Positions 1-8,391 of a DNA stretch of 45,148 bases are shown piece by piece. The position numbers were made by a program, and so were the translations under genes. The stretch lies in contig JAMOVU010000065.1 of assembly GCA_027067555.1 (NCBI GenBank), positions 1-45,148 of the forward strand, given 5' to 3'. The stretch is from Candidatus Aminicenantota bacterium. Lineage in GTDB: Bacteria > Acidobacteriota > Aminicenantia > JAMOAD01. Numbering within the stretch: position 1 is the first letter of the stretch; every line of letters starts with the position of its first letter. Under the pieces are notes generated by a model that saw only the letters and a program-made list of their open reading frames with translations, was not told the DNA's origin and made no database searches.

Positions 1-1143
1 CTTCCGCTCTTCCCTTTCTTCACTATCCTTAGTAGTTCTGGTAGAAGAGGCAAACTCTCTAATCTTGGTATTAAAAAGAAAAAATAAACCTATGATTAAG
101 AAAAAAATATTTGGCCCCCATAAACCTAAGAATGGAGAAAGATAGCCATCTATCGCAAAGTTTTCCCCCCAGGAGAATGTTGTAAAATAAACAATTATTA
201 TTATTAAACTTAAAGCAAAACCTCCCCTTTTAACACTGAGACCAAGACCAACCCCCAAAATAGCAAATATAATTGCAGAAAACGGTAGAGCCACTCTCTT
301 GTGGAGTTCCGCTTTATAAGCTAATTTGACTTTTCGGGGTAAAATTTTCTTTTTCAAATCTCTCAGAAGTTCTTTAAAGCTTTTATCTCGCCTTCTTTTG
401 GCAACATTAAATTTTCTGAAAAAGAACTCAGTATCAAGAGGTTGAAGCATGTAACTGAACTTTGCAGTAGTGTATTTTTTCGGCTCCTCTTTATCATACA
501 TATGCAAAAAGCCATCAACAAGTTTTATCTCAGCTTTCCTTTTCTTTTTATCTATCTTTAATTCTCCATATTTTGCAATAAGAATTTTATTTTTCTTGGA
601 ATCCATTTGATTGTAAACAAAAACATTTTCCCAGATACTCCTGTTTTTTTTATCCTGAATGTAAAGAACAACTCCAGGAAGACCTTTGACAAACTTTCGA
701 GGTTTGATTTCCTGTCCCGTTTTCTCAAGAATTATTTTTACTATGGTTTTTGTGAAATTATAATTGGAATTCGGAGCTATATAAAAAGTAACAGCCAAAT
801 GAGTGAAAAAGACAAATAAGGAAAGATAAAAAACAGGTTTAAAAACTCTATTTAAAGAAATTCCGAGGGATCTCATTGCAAGATATTCCGAATCCGCAGA
901 AAGCCTGCTCATCCCCATTAAGACAGCAAAGAGGAAAGCCATAGGAATAGTAATTGATAAAATGGCAGGAAGTAAGAAAATAAATAATTTTATAACAGTA
1001 AGAAAATCAACATTCTTTGAGATTAAAAGATCAGTTAAATCAAATAATCTGCTTGTTAATAAAGTAAAAGTATAAAGAAATAACCCTACCCAAAAATATG
1101 GTAATATTTCCTTTATTATGTATCGGTCAAGGCTTTTTCTCAT
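1..1143 (-). CDS. LptF/LptG (YjgP/YjgQ) family lipopolysaccharide export permease, 3' end cut by window edge
   Basis: The frame is open for 381 codons from an ATG at 1143 to the window edge without a stop. It begins MRKSLDRYIIKEILPYF, followed by a first membrane segment, two more hydrophobic segments up to about residue 75, and the family motif RLSADSEYLAMRSLGIS near residues 80-96. A soluble middle region follows, and hydrophobic helices return at the visible C-terminal part (ANIFFLIIG-like segment near the edge). LptF and LptG are inner-membrane partners of the LptB ATPase that extract lipopolysaccharide toward the outer membrane. Only one permease is visible, so F versus G cannot be decided. 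The ATG overlaps the stop of the PfkB gene (ATGA), making it the last visible gene of the mtnP operon. It supports a Gram-negative envelope. Only a short C-terminal tail should be missing. Confidence 0.85.
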   Translation of the reverse strand, partial: MRKSLDRYIIKEILPYFWVGLFLYTFTLLTSRLFDLTDLLISKNVDFLTVIKLFIFLLPAILSITIPMAFLFAVLMGMSRLSADSEYLAMRSLGISLNRVFKPVFYLSLFVFFTHLAVTFYIAPNSNYNFTKTIVKIILEKTGQEIKPRKFVKGLPGVVLYIQDKKNRSIWENVFVYNQMDSKKNKILIAKYGELKIDKKKRKAEIKLVDGFLHMYDKEEPKKYTTAKFSYMLQPLDTEFFFRKFNVAKRRRDKSFKELLRDLKKKILPRKVKLAYKAELHKRVALPFSAIIFAILGVGLGLSVKRGGFALSLIIIIVYFTTFSWGENFAIDGYLSPFLGLWGPNIFFLIIGLFFLFNTKIREFASSTRTTKDSEEREERK

Positions 1144-2042
1144 ACGGAAAAGTTTAACATCTCCATGTACTCACCAAGTCTTTGTTCAACATCCTCTCTC
1201 TTTAAATTTCTTAACCTTTCCACACCAAAATCTTCTATGGTAAAAGAAGATACAATAGTCCCATACACCATAGCTTTCTTCAATGTTTTCAAATCAATAT
1301 TTCCTGCCTCTTCGAGAAAACCCATAAAGGCTCCACCATAACTATCCCCTGCACCTGTGGGATCTATTACGGTTTCTATCGGATACGGAGGAATCACAAC
1401 AAATTTATTATCATAATATAACATTGAACCATTTTCCCCTTTTTTAATAAGAGCAAAGGAAATTCCGTAATTCTTCAAAGCTTTGGCAGCATCATAAATA
1501 TAGGATTTTTCCGTAAGCATTCTTGCCTCTTCATCATTAAGAATAATACCATCAACTTTTCTAATTACATCTTCCAGCCCTGCCCTGTCAATATTAATCC
1601 AGAGATTCATTGTATCCATAACATAAAATTTGTCCTCCCCCAATTGTTCCATAACTTTTTTCTGAAGAGAAGGAGCGATATTTGCTAAGAAGACATTTCT
1701 TTCACCTTTGTAAAAATCCGGAATTTTCGGGTCAAAATGCTCAAAAACATTAAGCTCTGTAGTGATGGTTTCCCTTTCAAGAAAATCATCCGAATATTTG
1801 CCTTCCCAGAAAAAGGTTTTCCCTTCCTCTTTTTCAATACCACGGACATCTATTCCCCTTTTTTTCATCTCATTTATAATAGCCTCAGGAAAATCCTCTC
1901 CTATAACCCCCACTAACTTGGGTTTTTCAAACAAAGATGCTGCATAAGCATAATAGGTTAAAGATCCACCTACAATCCTTTCCCTTTTTCCGTGAACATT
2001 TTCAATCGTATCAAAAGCTAATGATCCTATGGAAAGACTCAT
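1140..2042 (-). CDS. PfkB/ribokinase-family carbohydrate or nucleoside kinase
   Basis: This 300-residue protein is a cytosolic ATP-dependent kinase of the PfkB family. The C-terminal signature DPTGAGDSYGGAFMGF (residues 227-242) carries the anion hole and the catalytic Asp233. The N-terminal glycine pair (GGS at 25-27) and an NDEEA motif at 169-173 also fit the family. The substrate is not evident. The gene lies 11 bp downstream of MTA phosphorylase, with a good ribosome site (AGGAGG) before its ATG, so a role in handling the ribose product or a nucleoside is plausible but inferred. The stop overlaps the start of the Lpt permease gene. Length is normal for the family. Confidence 0.85.
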   Translation of the reverse strand: MSLSIGSLAFDTIENVHGKRERIVGGSLTYYAYAASLFEKPKLVGVIGEDFPEAIINEMKKRGIDVRGIEKEEGKTFFWEGKYSDDFLERETITTELNVFEHFDPKIPDFYKGERNVFLANIAPSLQKKVMEQLGEDKFYVMDTMNLWINIDRAGLEDVIRKVDGIILNDEEARMLTEKSYIYDAAKALKNYGISFALIKKGENGSMLYYDNKFVVIPPYPIETVIDPTGAGDSYGGAFMGFLEEAGNIDLKTLKKAMVYGTIVSSFTIEDFGVERLRNLKREDVEQRLGEYMEMLNFSV

Positions 2043-2053
2043 TAAATTTCCTC

Positions 2054-2920
2054 CTAAATGTATTTACCTATAATTAATCTTAATCTATCCTTTGTCTCCT
2101 CAGAAATAAGTTCGGGAGATGTTATTATTGAATATTTCAAAGCATGTTTGCACATACAATCTTCTCCTCTCTCCTCTGGAATCATGGGAATTACCTTTTT
2201 TATGATTTTCTGAGCATTTTCAGTATTCTTTTTCAGGTTCGCAATTACCATCTCAACACTAACATCCTCCTCATCCTCCTTCCAGCAATCATAATCTGTA
2301 ACAAGAGCCATTGTCGTATAGCAAAGCTCGGCTTCTCTCGCAAGTTTTGCCTCCGTGGCATTTGTCATCCCGATAACATCAAAGCCCAATTTTCTATATG
2401 TTTCAGACTCCGCTATTGTGGAAAACTGAGGACCTTCAATATTTATGTAAGTACCACCATTGTGAACATTTAAACCTAACTCCTTTCCGGCCTCAAAAAG
2501 TAAGCCTCTCAATACCGGACAGGTAGGCTTTGCAAAGCTTACATGGGCGACAATTCCATCTTTGAAAAATGTGTTTTCTCTCCTGTATGTTCTATCATAA
2601 AATTGATCAACAAGCACAATATCCAGAGGTCTAATTTCTTCTTTAAGAGAGCCAACAGCAGAAACAGAGATAATTCTCTCAACTCCCAACATCTTAAATC
2701 CGTAAATATTTGCTCTGTAATTTATCTCAGAAGGACTTATTTTGTGTCCCCTTGAATGCCTCGAAAGAAAAGCGACCTTTCTTCCTTCAATTTCAACAAT
2801 TATATAATTGTCAGAAGGAGAGCCAAATGGTGTTTTAATTGTTTTCTCTTCTAAAACCTTAACACCTTCCATTTGATAAAAACCACTTCCCCCGATAATT
2901 CCTATGTTTAATCTTTCCAT
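2054..2920 (-). CDS. mtnP: S-methyl-5'-thioadenosine phosphorylase
   Basis: This 288-residue enzyme cleaves 5'-methylthioadenosine with phosphate to adenine and methylthioribose-1-phosphate in methionine salvage. The N-terminal IGIIGGSGFY and the phosphate-binding RHSRGHK motif (54-60), followed by INYRANIYG, are characteristic. The middle/C-terminal MTNATEAKLAREAE and TDYD motifs bind the purine and distinguish the MTAP branch. The related 5'-methylthioinosine and purine nucleoside phosphorylases are alternatives, but the TDYD context favours MTAP. The ATG follows AAGGAGG. It is the first gene of an operon with the PfkB kinase and the Lpt permease. Confidence 0.9.
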   Translation of the reverse strand: MERLNIGIIGGSGFYQMEGVKVLEEKTIKTPFGSPSDNYIIVEIEGRKVAFLSRHSRGHKISPSEINYRANIYGFKMLGVERIISVSAVGSLKEEIRPLDIVLVDQFYDRTYRRENTFFKDGIVAHVSFAKPTCPVLRGLLFEAGKELGLNVHNGGTYINIEGPQFSTIAESETYRKLGFDVIGMTNATEAKLAREAELCYTTMALVTDYDCWKEDEEDVSVEMVIANLKKNTENAQKIIKKVIPMIPEERGEDCMCKHALKYSIITSPELISEETKDRLRLIIGKYI

Positions 2921-2948
2921 AATACCTCCTTATTACAAAAGATAATAC

Positions 2949-2984
2949 AGACTATAAAATATTATTTTTAAAGGAGAATGTCAA
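2949..2984 (-). promoter_or_regulatory. Predicted sigma-70-type promoter of mtnP operon
   Basis: On the minus strand a perfect TTGACA (2984-2979) is followed after 17 bp by TATTTT (2961-2956). The predicted start is near 2949, about 30 bp upstream of the mtnP ATG. The -10 match is only moderate (4 of 6). Confidence 0.5.
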
Positions 2985-3007
2985 ATTGTAAGAGTTTTAT
3001 TTATTCT

Positions 3008-4462
3008 TTATCCTGCAAGATGCTCCAGTGTTTTCGTAAGAAGTGTCCAGAATCTTTCAACAGTGGAAATCTGAACCTTTTCATCGGGAGAATGGGGATT
3101 TTTAATTGTGGGACCAAATGAAATCATATCCATTCCTGGGAATTTTTCTCCGATAATACCTGTTTCCAATCCAGCATGAATAGCCTCAGCCACTGCCTCT
3201 TTTCCAAAAAGCTCTTTGTGAAGCTTCATCATTGTTTTAAGTATTTCCGAATCCGGATTAGGTGCCCATCCGGGATAAGGATTCGGCTGCTCAATATCAG
3301 CATCTATAAGATTGGCAAATGCTTTCAAAGACTTTAATACAAATTTAAGCTCTGAATTTATTGAACTTCTGCTACTTTTCACTATTTCAACAATATCATC
3401 ATGGGTGTGAACAGCTGCCAAATTGGTTGAAGTCTGAACAAGCCCCTCTATAGCCTGACTCATAGCAAGAACGCCATGGGGAAGAGCAAGAATTGTATTT
3501 ATAACTTTATCCCTCAAAAGCTTTGTCAAGACCTTCTGGGGCATACTCTCGTTCTTTATTTCAATTAACACTCCATCATCTGTTCCTTTTAGCTCTGTCT
3601 TAACTTCAGAAAGTACACAATCAGCAATCTTTTTAGCATCATCCATTTCATTATTATTTAAAACAACTATAGCATAAGCCTCTCTCGGGATTGCATTTCT
3701 CTTATCACCACCTTCTATTACGGCAAGTTCAAAATCAATCTTTTCTCTCATCTCATAAAGAACTCTTGCAACAATCTTTACAGCATTGCCTCTTCCTGTG
3801 TTGATATCTATACCAGAATGTCCTCCCTTTAAGCCTGATACTACTATCTTAACAGCCTTTTCATTGCCGGGATTGATTGTCTCTGTTTTAATCTTAAAAA
3901 TAGAATCTCCTCCTCCCGCACAACCAATAGTAAAAACACCATCATCTTCACTATCAAGGTTCAAAAGTATTTTCCCCTTTAAAGAACCCGGTTTTATATG
4001 GGCGGCTCCAGTTAAACCTCTCTCCTCATCAACTGTAAAAAGTGCCTCAATGGGCCCATGAACCAATGAATCATCTTCAAGAACAGCAAGAGCTGCTGCA
4101 ACACCTATGCCATTATCAGCACCCAATGTTGTTCCGTCAGCAGTTATCCAATCCCCCTCTCTTTTAAGTTTAATCGGATCCTTTGAAAAATCAAAGTCCA
4201 CATCAGAATTTTTTTCACAAACCATATCAATATGTCCCTGCAAAACCACTCCGGGAGCATTCTCCTTGCCTTTAGTGGCAGGTTTTCTTATGATTATGTT
4301 TCCCACTTCATCTCTTGTGTATTCAAGATTGTGAGCCTTTGCAAAATTAACAATATAATCTCCTATTGCCTCTTCATGACCGGAACATCTCGGGATCTTC
4401 CTTATTTCGTCAAAATGCTTCCATAAAAGCTCAGGTTTTAAGCCCTCTAAGACTTTATCCAT
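3008..4462 (-). CDS. pepD: Cytosolic nonspecific dipeptidase / aminoacyl-histidine dipeptidase (M20C, PepD)
   Basis: The 484-residue protein matches the full length of PepD, a di-zinc cytosolic dipeptidase hydrolysing Xaa-His and many other dipeptides. Visible metal ligands and catalytic residues include H77 and D79 in GHIDM, D116 in LGADNGIG, the glutamate pair in DEERG (146-147), and a C-terminal histidine in NPHSPDE (about 457). The lid domain sits between them (roughly 210-390) with the GGHSGIDINTGRGNA motif that is highly typical of PepD. The start is supported by TAAGGAGG just upstream. It is a single-gene unit with its own promoter; no signal peptide is seen. Confidence 0.93.
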   Translation of the reverse strand: MDKVLEGLKPELLWKHFDEIRKIPRCSGHEEAIGDYIVNFAKAHNLEYTRDEVGNIIIRKPATKGKENAPGVVLQGHIDMVCEKNSDVDFDFSKDPIKLKREGDWITADGTTLGADNGIGVAAALAVLEDDSLVHGPIEALFTVDEERGLTGAAHIKPGSLKGKILLNLDSEDDGVFTIGCAGGGDSIFKIKTETINPGNEKAVKIVVSGLKGGHSGIDINTGRGNAVKIVARVLYEMREKIDFELAVIEGGDKRNAIPREAYAIVVLNNNEMDDAKKIADCVLSEVKTELKGTDDGVLIEIKNESMPQKVLTKLLRDKVINTILALPHGVLAMSQAIEGLVQTSTNLAAVHTHDDIVEIVKSSRSSINSELKFVLKSLKAFANLIDADIEQPNPYPGWAPNPDSEILKTMMKLHKELFGKEAVAEAIHAGLETGIIGEKFPGMDMISFGPTIKNPHSPDEKVQISTVERFWTLLTKTLEHLAG

Positions 4463-4493
4463 TTTAATCCTCCTTAATATAAATTTATTATAT

Positions 4494-4529
4494 TTAATAT
4501 ACTTTATTACTCTAAAATGAAAAAGTCAA
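4494..4529 (-). promoter_or_regulatory. Predicted promoter of pepD
   Basis: On the minus strand TTGACT (4529-4524) is followed after exactly 17 bp by TAAAGT (4506-4501). A start near 4494 would leave a 5' leader of about 30 nt containing the AAGGAGG ribosome site. Confidence 0.5.
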
Positions 4530-4606
4530 TATATTTTTCTATTACTGCTCTTGATAAAAAATATATCCTGCCATAAATAAATTAACTCAACTAAATATAA
4601 CAGACG

Positions 4607-5455
4607 CTATTTACGAACCTTTACAACTATAGTTCTCTTCACACTCCCCTTAGGCCCCCTAACGGTCAAAATATAAGTCGTTGTTTCCTTAGGTTTTACA
4701 ACAAAACCTCTCTCCTGAACTGGGTTACTATTAATCAATATCATACTTCCATTACCTTTAAGCATAGTCTTATTTTTATATACTCCGACAGCTTTCCAAT
4801 ATAATTTTACATTCTCCCCATATTTTATTTCATACTTATCAGCTTTAAAATATAGAATTTTAGGTTTAAAATAAACGACTACAGACTTCGAGGTGTCCGC
4901 ACCAGCATCATTTTTAACATCTAACTTATAAAAAAATTTCAAATATCCCGGATCAGGAGTATCCTCAAAACTCCCAATTGCTTTATTATCCTCGTGTATA
5001 AGAACTTCTTTTATGTTCTCGTTCTTCCTAATAATACTTACCTTTTCCACTCCTCCCTTAACCTTCCAGCTTAAATTAACACTTTCCCCCGGATAAATAG
5101 AATTTTTATCAACTTTAAAATATGAAATTACGGGAGATACTTTGACTTTCACAGTTTTTTCATCTTCCCCCTGCTCTGAAGATATCCTCAGTTTATACAC
5201 AGTTGTTTTAGACGGCCTAACATAAACACTTCTTTTGCTTATAATATTTCCAATACCAGGTTCAATAATAGCTTTTTCTGCTCCAATAAATGACCAGTGT
5301 AGCCTTACCCTGCTTCCAGCCTTAATCAAACTTGGAGAAACCTTAAAAGAAATAATTTTAGGTTTTATCTGAATCCCAATGGATTTTTCTGTTTCAAAAT
5401 AGGTATTTCTGGCTTTTAAAACACATTTTGTTTTATTGTATATCGGGACTGACTC
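4607..5455 (-). CDS. C-terminal part of frameshifted Ig-like repeat surface protein
   Basis: This open frame has no convincing start: the only start codon near its 5' end is a TTG at 5329 without a ribosome site, whereas the frame stays open up to 5455. It carries three tandem Ig-like repeats, each opening with a pattern like P-x-I-x-x-F-K-V/A and then G-x-x-V-x-L-x-W (near 5370, 5120 and 4860). The same repeat continues from the gene immediately upstream in another frame. Removing one C from the CCC opposite 5445-5447 joins the two frames with the repeat pattern unbroken. I therefore read it as the second half of one secreted protein of about 580 residues. Function unknown; such repeats usually form extracellular rods. 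Confidence 0.7.
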   Translation of the reverse strand, partial: ESVPIYNKTKCVLKARNTYFETEKSIGIQIKPKIISFKVSPSLIKAGSRVRLHWSFIGAEKAIIEPGIGNIISKRSVYVRPSKTTVYKLRISSEQGEDEKTVKVKVSPVISYFKVDKNSIYPGESVNLSWKVKGGVEKVSIIRKNENIKEVLIHEDNKAIGSFEDTPDPGYLKFFYKLDVKNDAGADTSKSVVVYFKPKILYFKADKYEIKYGENVKLYWKAVGVYKNKTMLKGNGSMILINSNPVQERGFVVKPKETTTYILTVRGPKGSVKRTIVVKVRK

Positions 5456-6350
5456 TTACTATATCACCCCAAGGATTTATTTTATAAATACTTCCTCCAC
5501 ATATGAGTTTTGCCTCAGTAGCTCCACGAATATCACAATTAATTCTTGTTTCCGCGGGATATCTTGTACTGGAACTCGGAGTGACAACAGAAGGATCTGC
5601 TTTAAAATACTTTATCAATGGTCTTGTTTTTACTTTAACGAGCTTTGAAAGTTCAAACACTTTAAAATGTGATGAGTTGTCAATAGCCTTTCGAATAAGA
5701 AATTTAGCAACCAATTTATAAGTAGTAGGAAATTCAGGTTTAACAGTAATGGAACCAACCTTTCTATTCCTTACTCTAATATATCCACTTCTTCTTTTTA
5801 GCTTATGTCCTAATACTTCATATTTTATTTTTAACTCTTTTACAATTCCTCTCAGTCCCCAATACAGTTTCACTGTATCACCAGAATTTACAACACTTTT
5901 AGAAGTCTTAAAATATACAATAATAGGATTAATATCTTCACTCTTAACCTCAACCGTTTTTAATAATTGAGGCTCCTCTTCATCTCCAAATTTCACAAGA
6001 AAAGCTAATTTTTGTTCTTTTTCAGGCGGAATATAAAGACGAAAAACCTTTCTAAAAACCTCTCCCGCGCGAAGTCTACGGATTACAAATGTAAATTCTT
6101 TGGAAAAATGATTTCTTACTATAAGCTTGCTTTTTACTCTTCTCAATTCCTCATAACCAACATTTCTAATAATAAGTTTAATACTCAAATACTCGCCAGG
6201 GACAGGTTCTTTTGGATATAAAACAATTGACTCAACTTTCAAATACTTTGAAGCATCATAAGAAGAAGCATAAATCACTGAAAAAGAAATCACTATCATC
6301 ATAAAAAATATTAAAAGTCTTTTTGCATAGATGATAAAAACTTTTCTCAC
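5433..6350 (-). CDS. N-terminal part of frameshifted secreted CARDB/Ig-like repeat protein
   Basis: The 305-residue frame begins at a GTG preceded by GGAGGAGGG. Residues 1-28 are a signal peptide with a long hydrophobic stretch (LLIFFMMIVISFSVIYAS). Residues about 38-135 resemble a CARDB-type adhesion domain (PGEYLSIKLIIRNVG, followed by a GEVFRKVF strand). Two Ig-like repeats follow, opening INPIIVYFKTSKSVVNSG and RPLIKYFKADPSV. The frame ends early after VRVSP, eight codons into a frame that elsewhere continues as the next repeat. Together with the downstream frame it makes five Ig-like repeats. The split could be a real mutation, a +1 frameshift site or a base-call error. The target or role of the protein is not recognisable. 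Confidence 0.7.
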   Translation of the reverse strand: MRKVFIIYAKRLLIFFMMIVISFSVIYASSYDASKYLKVESIVLYPKEPVPGEYLSIKLIIRNVGYEELRRVKSKLIVRNHFSKEFTFVIRRLRAGEVFRKVFRLYIPPEKEQKLAFLVKFGDEEEPQLLKTVEVKSEDINPIIVYFKTSKSVVNSGDTVKLYWGLRGIVKELKIKYEVLGHKLKRRSGYIRVRNRKVGSITVKPEFPTTYKLVAKFLIRKAIDNSSHFKVFELSKLVKVKTRPLIKYFKADPSVVTPSSSTRYPAETRINCDIRGATEAKLICGGSIYKINPWGDIVRVSPDIQ

Positions 6351-6381
6351 TGCTTCCCTCCTCCCATTTCAAACATCTTAA

Positions 6382-6417
6382 TATAGAAAAAATAGGATTT
6401 TTTCATAAAACAGTCAA
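6382..6417 (-). promoter_or_regulatory. Predicted promoter of the Ig-repeat protein gene
   Basis: On the minus strand TTGACT (6417-6412), a 17-bp spacer and TATTTT (6394-6389) lie about 40 bp upstream of the GTG start. The promoter is back to back with the tetR promoter at 6424. Confidence 0.45.
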
Positions 6418-6423
6418 CTTTTC

Positions 6424-6452
6424 TTGACAATCTAAAAAAAAGGAGATATTAT
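6424..6452 (+). promoter_or_regulatory. Promoter of the tetR efflux operon
   Basis: A perfect TTGACA at 6424-6429 is separated by 17 bp from TATTAT at 6447-6452. The predicted transcription start is about 6459, immediately before the palindromic operator at 6464-6485, so a bound repressor would block the initiating polymerase. Confidence 0.7.
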
Positions 6453-6463
6453 TAACCATTTAG

Positions 6464-6485
6464 TTTAACTAATTGGTTAGTTAAA
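6464..6485 (+). promoter_or_regulatory. Palindromic operator, probably bound by the adjacent TetR regulator
   Basis: A perfect inverted repeat has 9-bp arms TTTAACTAA and TTAGTTAAA around a TTGG spacer. It begins five bases after the predicted transcription start and ends at the ribosome site of tetR. Size and placement are typical for TetR-family autoregulation. Binding by this regulator is inferred. Confidence 0.65.
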
Positions 6486-6495
6486 GGGGAAAATT

Positions 6496-7098
6496 ATGAG
6501 TAAAGAAAAGATTCTCGAAGCAGCAAGAGAAGAATTTGCAGAGTATGGCTTTTCAGGAGCAAGGGTTGATAGAATAGCTGAAAAAGCCAAAATAAACAAA
6601 GCAATGCTATTTTACTATTTTTCATCCAAAGAGAATTTATACAAAAGTGTTTTAAAAGAAGCTGCGGAAAAATTAATGTCACAGATTAAAAGCATAGTCA
6701 CTCCCGAACTTAAAGCAAGGACATTCTTAGAAAAGATGCCGGAAATCTACATAAGATATTTTTCAAGAAACAGGGAAATAGTCAAAATCTTAGGAAGAGA
6801 GCTAATGAATGAAGATAATTATTATAAATTAATAATAACAGAGCTCTTAGAAAATGAGGAGAGAAAAACACCTCATTTAATAAAAAAATTAATTGATAGA
6901 TGGATTAACAATGGTGAAATTGTTGAAACCGACCAATTTAATCTTTTAATGAACATAATATCCCTATCGGTTTTTTCCTTTATGGGAAAGCAAATCGCAG
7001 AAGCTGTGCTCGGGATAAAAGTAAAAGAGGATAAAGCTTTTTTTGATAAAAGAATAAAAAGTGTTTCAAATCTTTTAAAAAGGGGAATGTTAAAATGA
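6496..7098 (+). CDS. TetR/AcrR-family transcriptional repressor
   Basis: The 200-residue protein has the usual TetR length. Residues 1-50 form the helix-turn-helix domain, with the pattern FAEYGFSGARVDRIAEKAKINKAMLFYYFSSKENLY matching the family DNA-binding region. The remainder is an all-helical ligand/dimerisation domain without an assignable ligand. It heads an operon of TolC, HlyD and ABC genes, so it most likely senses an exported compound and represses the operon through the palindrome directly upstream. The ATG follows AAGGGG. Its stop overlaps the tolC start. Confidence 0.92.
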   Translation: MSKEKILEAAREEFAEYGFSGARVDRIAEKAKINKAMLFYYFSSKENLYKSVLKEAAEKLMSQIKSIVTPELKARTFLEKMPEIYIRYFSRNREIVKILGRELMNEDNYYKLIITELLENEERKTPHLIKKLIDRWINNGEIVETDQFNLLMNIISLSVFSFMGKQIAEAVLGIKVKEDKAFFDKRIKSVSNLLKRGMLK

Positions 7099-8390
7099 AA
7101 AGAATTTTTGTTTTTTTTACGGTTTTATACTTTGCAGCATTTGGTTGGGGAAAAATTCCTCTTGAACAAGCAATAAAAAACGGGATACAAAAAAATTACA
7201 GCCTGATTAATGAAAATATTTCAAAAAAGATAATTTCTTTGGAAAAAGAGATTGCTGAGAAGGAGAAACTCTTCTCTTTGAATTTCGGAGGATTCTATAT
7301 TTACAAATCCGAACAACCCGAATTAAACATGCCTGATATTAACCCTGCTCCCGGAATTACCATTCCCGGTATTCATATGACAGCAGGGACAAAACATATA
7401 TTTGATTTTCAAATAGGTTTAAAACAGCCCCTCTATTCCGGAGGAATCCTTTCTCTTAGAGCAAAAATTCCTGAAATTAAAAATATGCAAAATAAATATA
7501 AAAAAGAATTGCTCGAAAATAGTATTTCAACTTCCATTAAATTAACTTTTTTGAATTATGAATATCTTCTAATAAAAAAAAGACAGCTTGAGCTCACTCT
7601 TAAAAATCTTGAAAATCATCTGAAAAGATTAAAGGAATTTTATAAGGAAGAGTTAATTAAAAAATCGGACATAATAGAGACAGAGTTAAAGTGTGAAGAG
7701 CTGAGAATAAATATAAAAGATCTTGAAATAGCAATATCGGATGCGGAAAAAGAATTTAAAAAACTCACGGGAATAAATATAAATGAGATTGATGAAAATT
7801 TTAAAGAACCCGTTTTACCTTTAAAAGAATCCCTAAAATATCTTACAAATAATCATCCGTTTATAAAAAATCTTGAAACAAATATTGAATTAATTGATAT
7901 TTCAAAAAAGATTGAAAAGGGGAAATATCTTCCTCAAATTTCAGCTTTCGGTGAGACTCATTATGGAAAACCAGGAATAGATTTTTTCAAGGATGAGTGG
8001 TCTTTATATTTTCAAGGAGGAATTACAATCGGTTTAAGGCTTTTTGATTGGGGAAAACTTAAAAAAACAAGGAAAATTTATGATTATTCAATAAAAAAGA
8101 TAAAAAACAGTGAAAAGGATTTCATAGAAAACTCCTCAAAAGATTTGAAAAAGCTCTATGATGCCAAGAAAATATTGGAGAATAAGCTTAAAATTTCAGA
8201 AAGACTTCTCACTTTATCAAAAGAAAATTCGGTTTTAAAGGAAAAGCTTTTCAAAGAAAAACAAATTAATAATACTGACTACATATCATCTGTCCTGAAA
8301 AAAGAGACATACGCTTCATTAAATGAAATGCTAAAACTTCAATTGGAAATAATAAAGATAAAAATAAACAGTCTAATATGCAGGAGGTAA
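7095..8390 (+). CDS. TolC-family outer membrane efflux protein
   Basis: The 431-residue protein has an N-terminal signal peptide (about residues 1-19, ending FGWGK) and long helical, lysine/glutamate-rich segments (about 140-225 and 345-425) separated by short amphipathic strands, as in outer-membrane channel-tunnel proteins. The GLKQPLYSGG motif and its second-half counterpart GLRLFDWGK are typical of the two TolC half-repeats. It would provide the outer-membrane exit for the ABC exporter encoded downstream. The start overlaps the tetR stop by ATGA. Confidence 0.88.
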   Translation: MKRIFVFFTVLYFAAFGWGKIPLEQAIKNGIQKNYSLINENISKKIISLEKEIAEKEKLFSLNFGGFYIYKSEQPELNMPDINPAPGITIPGIHMTAGTKHIFDFQIGLKQPLYSGGILSLRAKIPEIKNMQNKYKKELLENSISTSIKLTFLNYEYLLIKKRQLELTLKNLENHLKRLKEFYKEELIKKSDIIETELKCEELRINIKDLEIAISDAEKEFKKLTGININEIDENFKEPVLPLKESLKYLTNNHPFIKNLETNIELIDISKKIEKGKYLPQISAFGETHYGKPGIDFFKDEWSLYFQGGITIGLRLFDWGKLKKTRKIYDYSIKKIKNSEKDFIENSSKDLKKLYDAKKILENKLKISERLLTLSKENSVLKEKLFKEKQINNTDYISSVLKKETYASLNEMLKLQLEIIKIKINSLICRR

Positions 8391-8391
8391 T

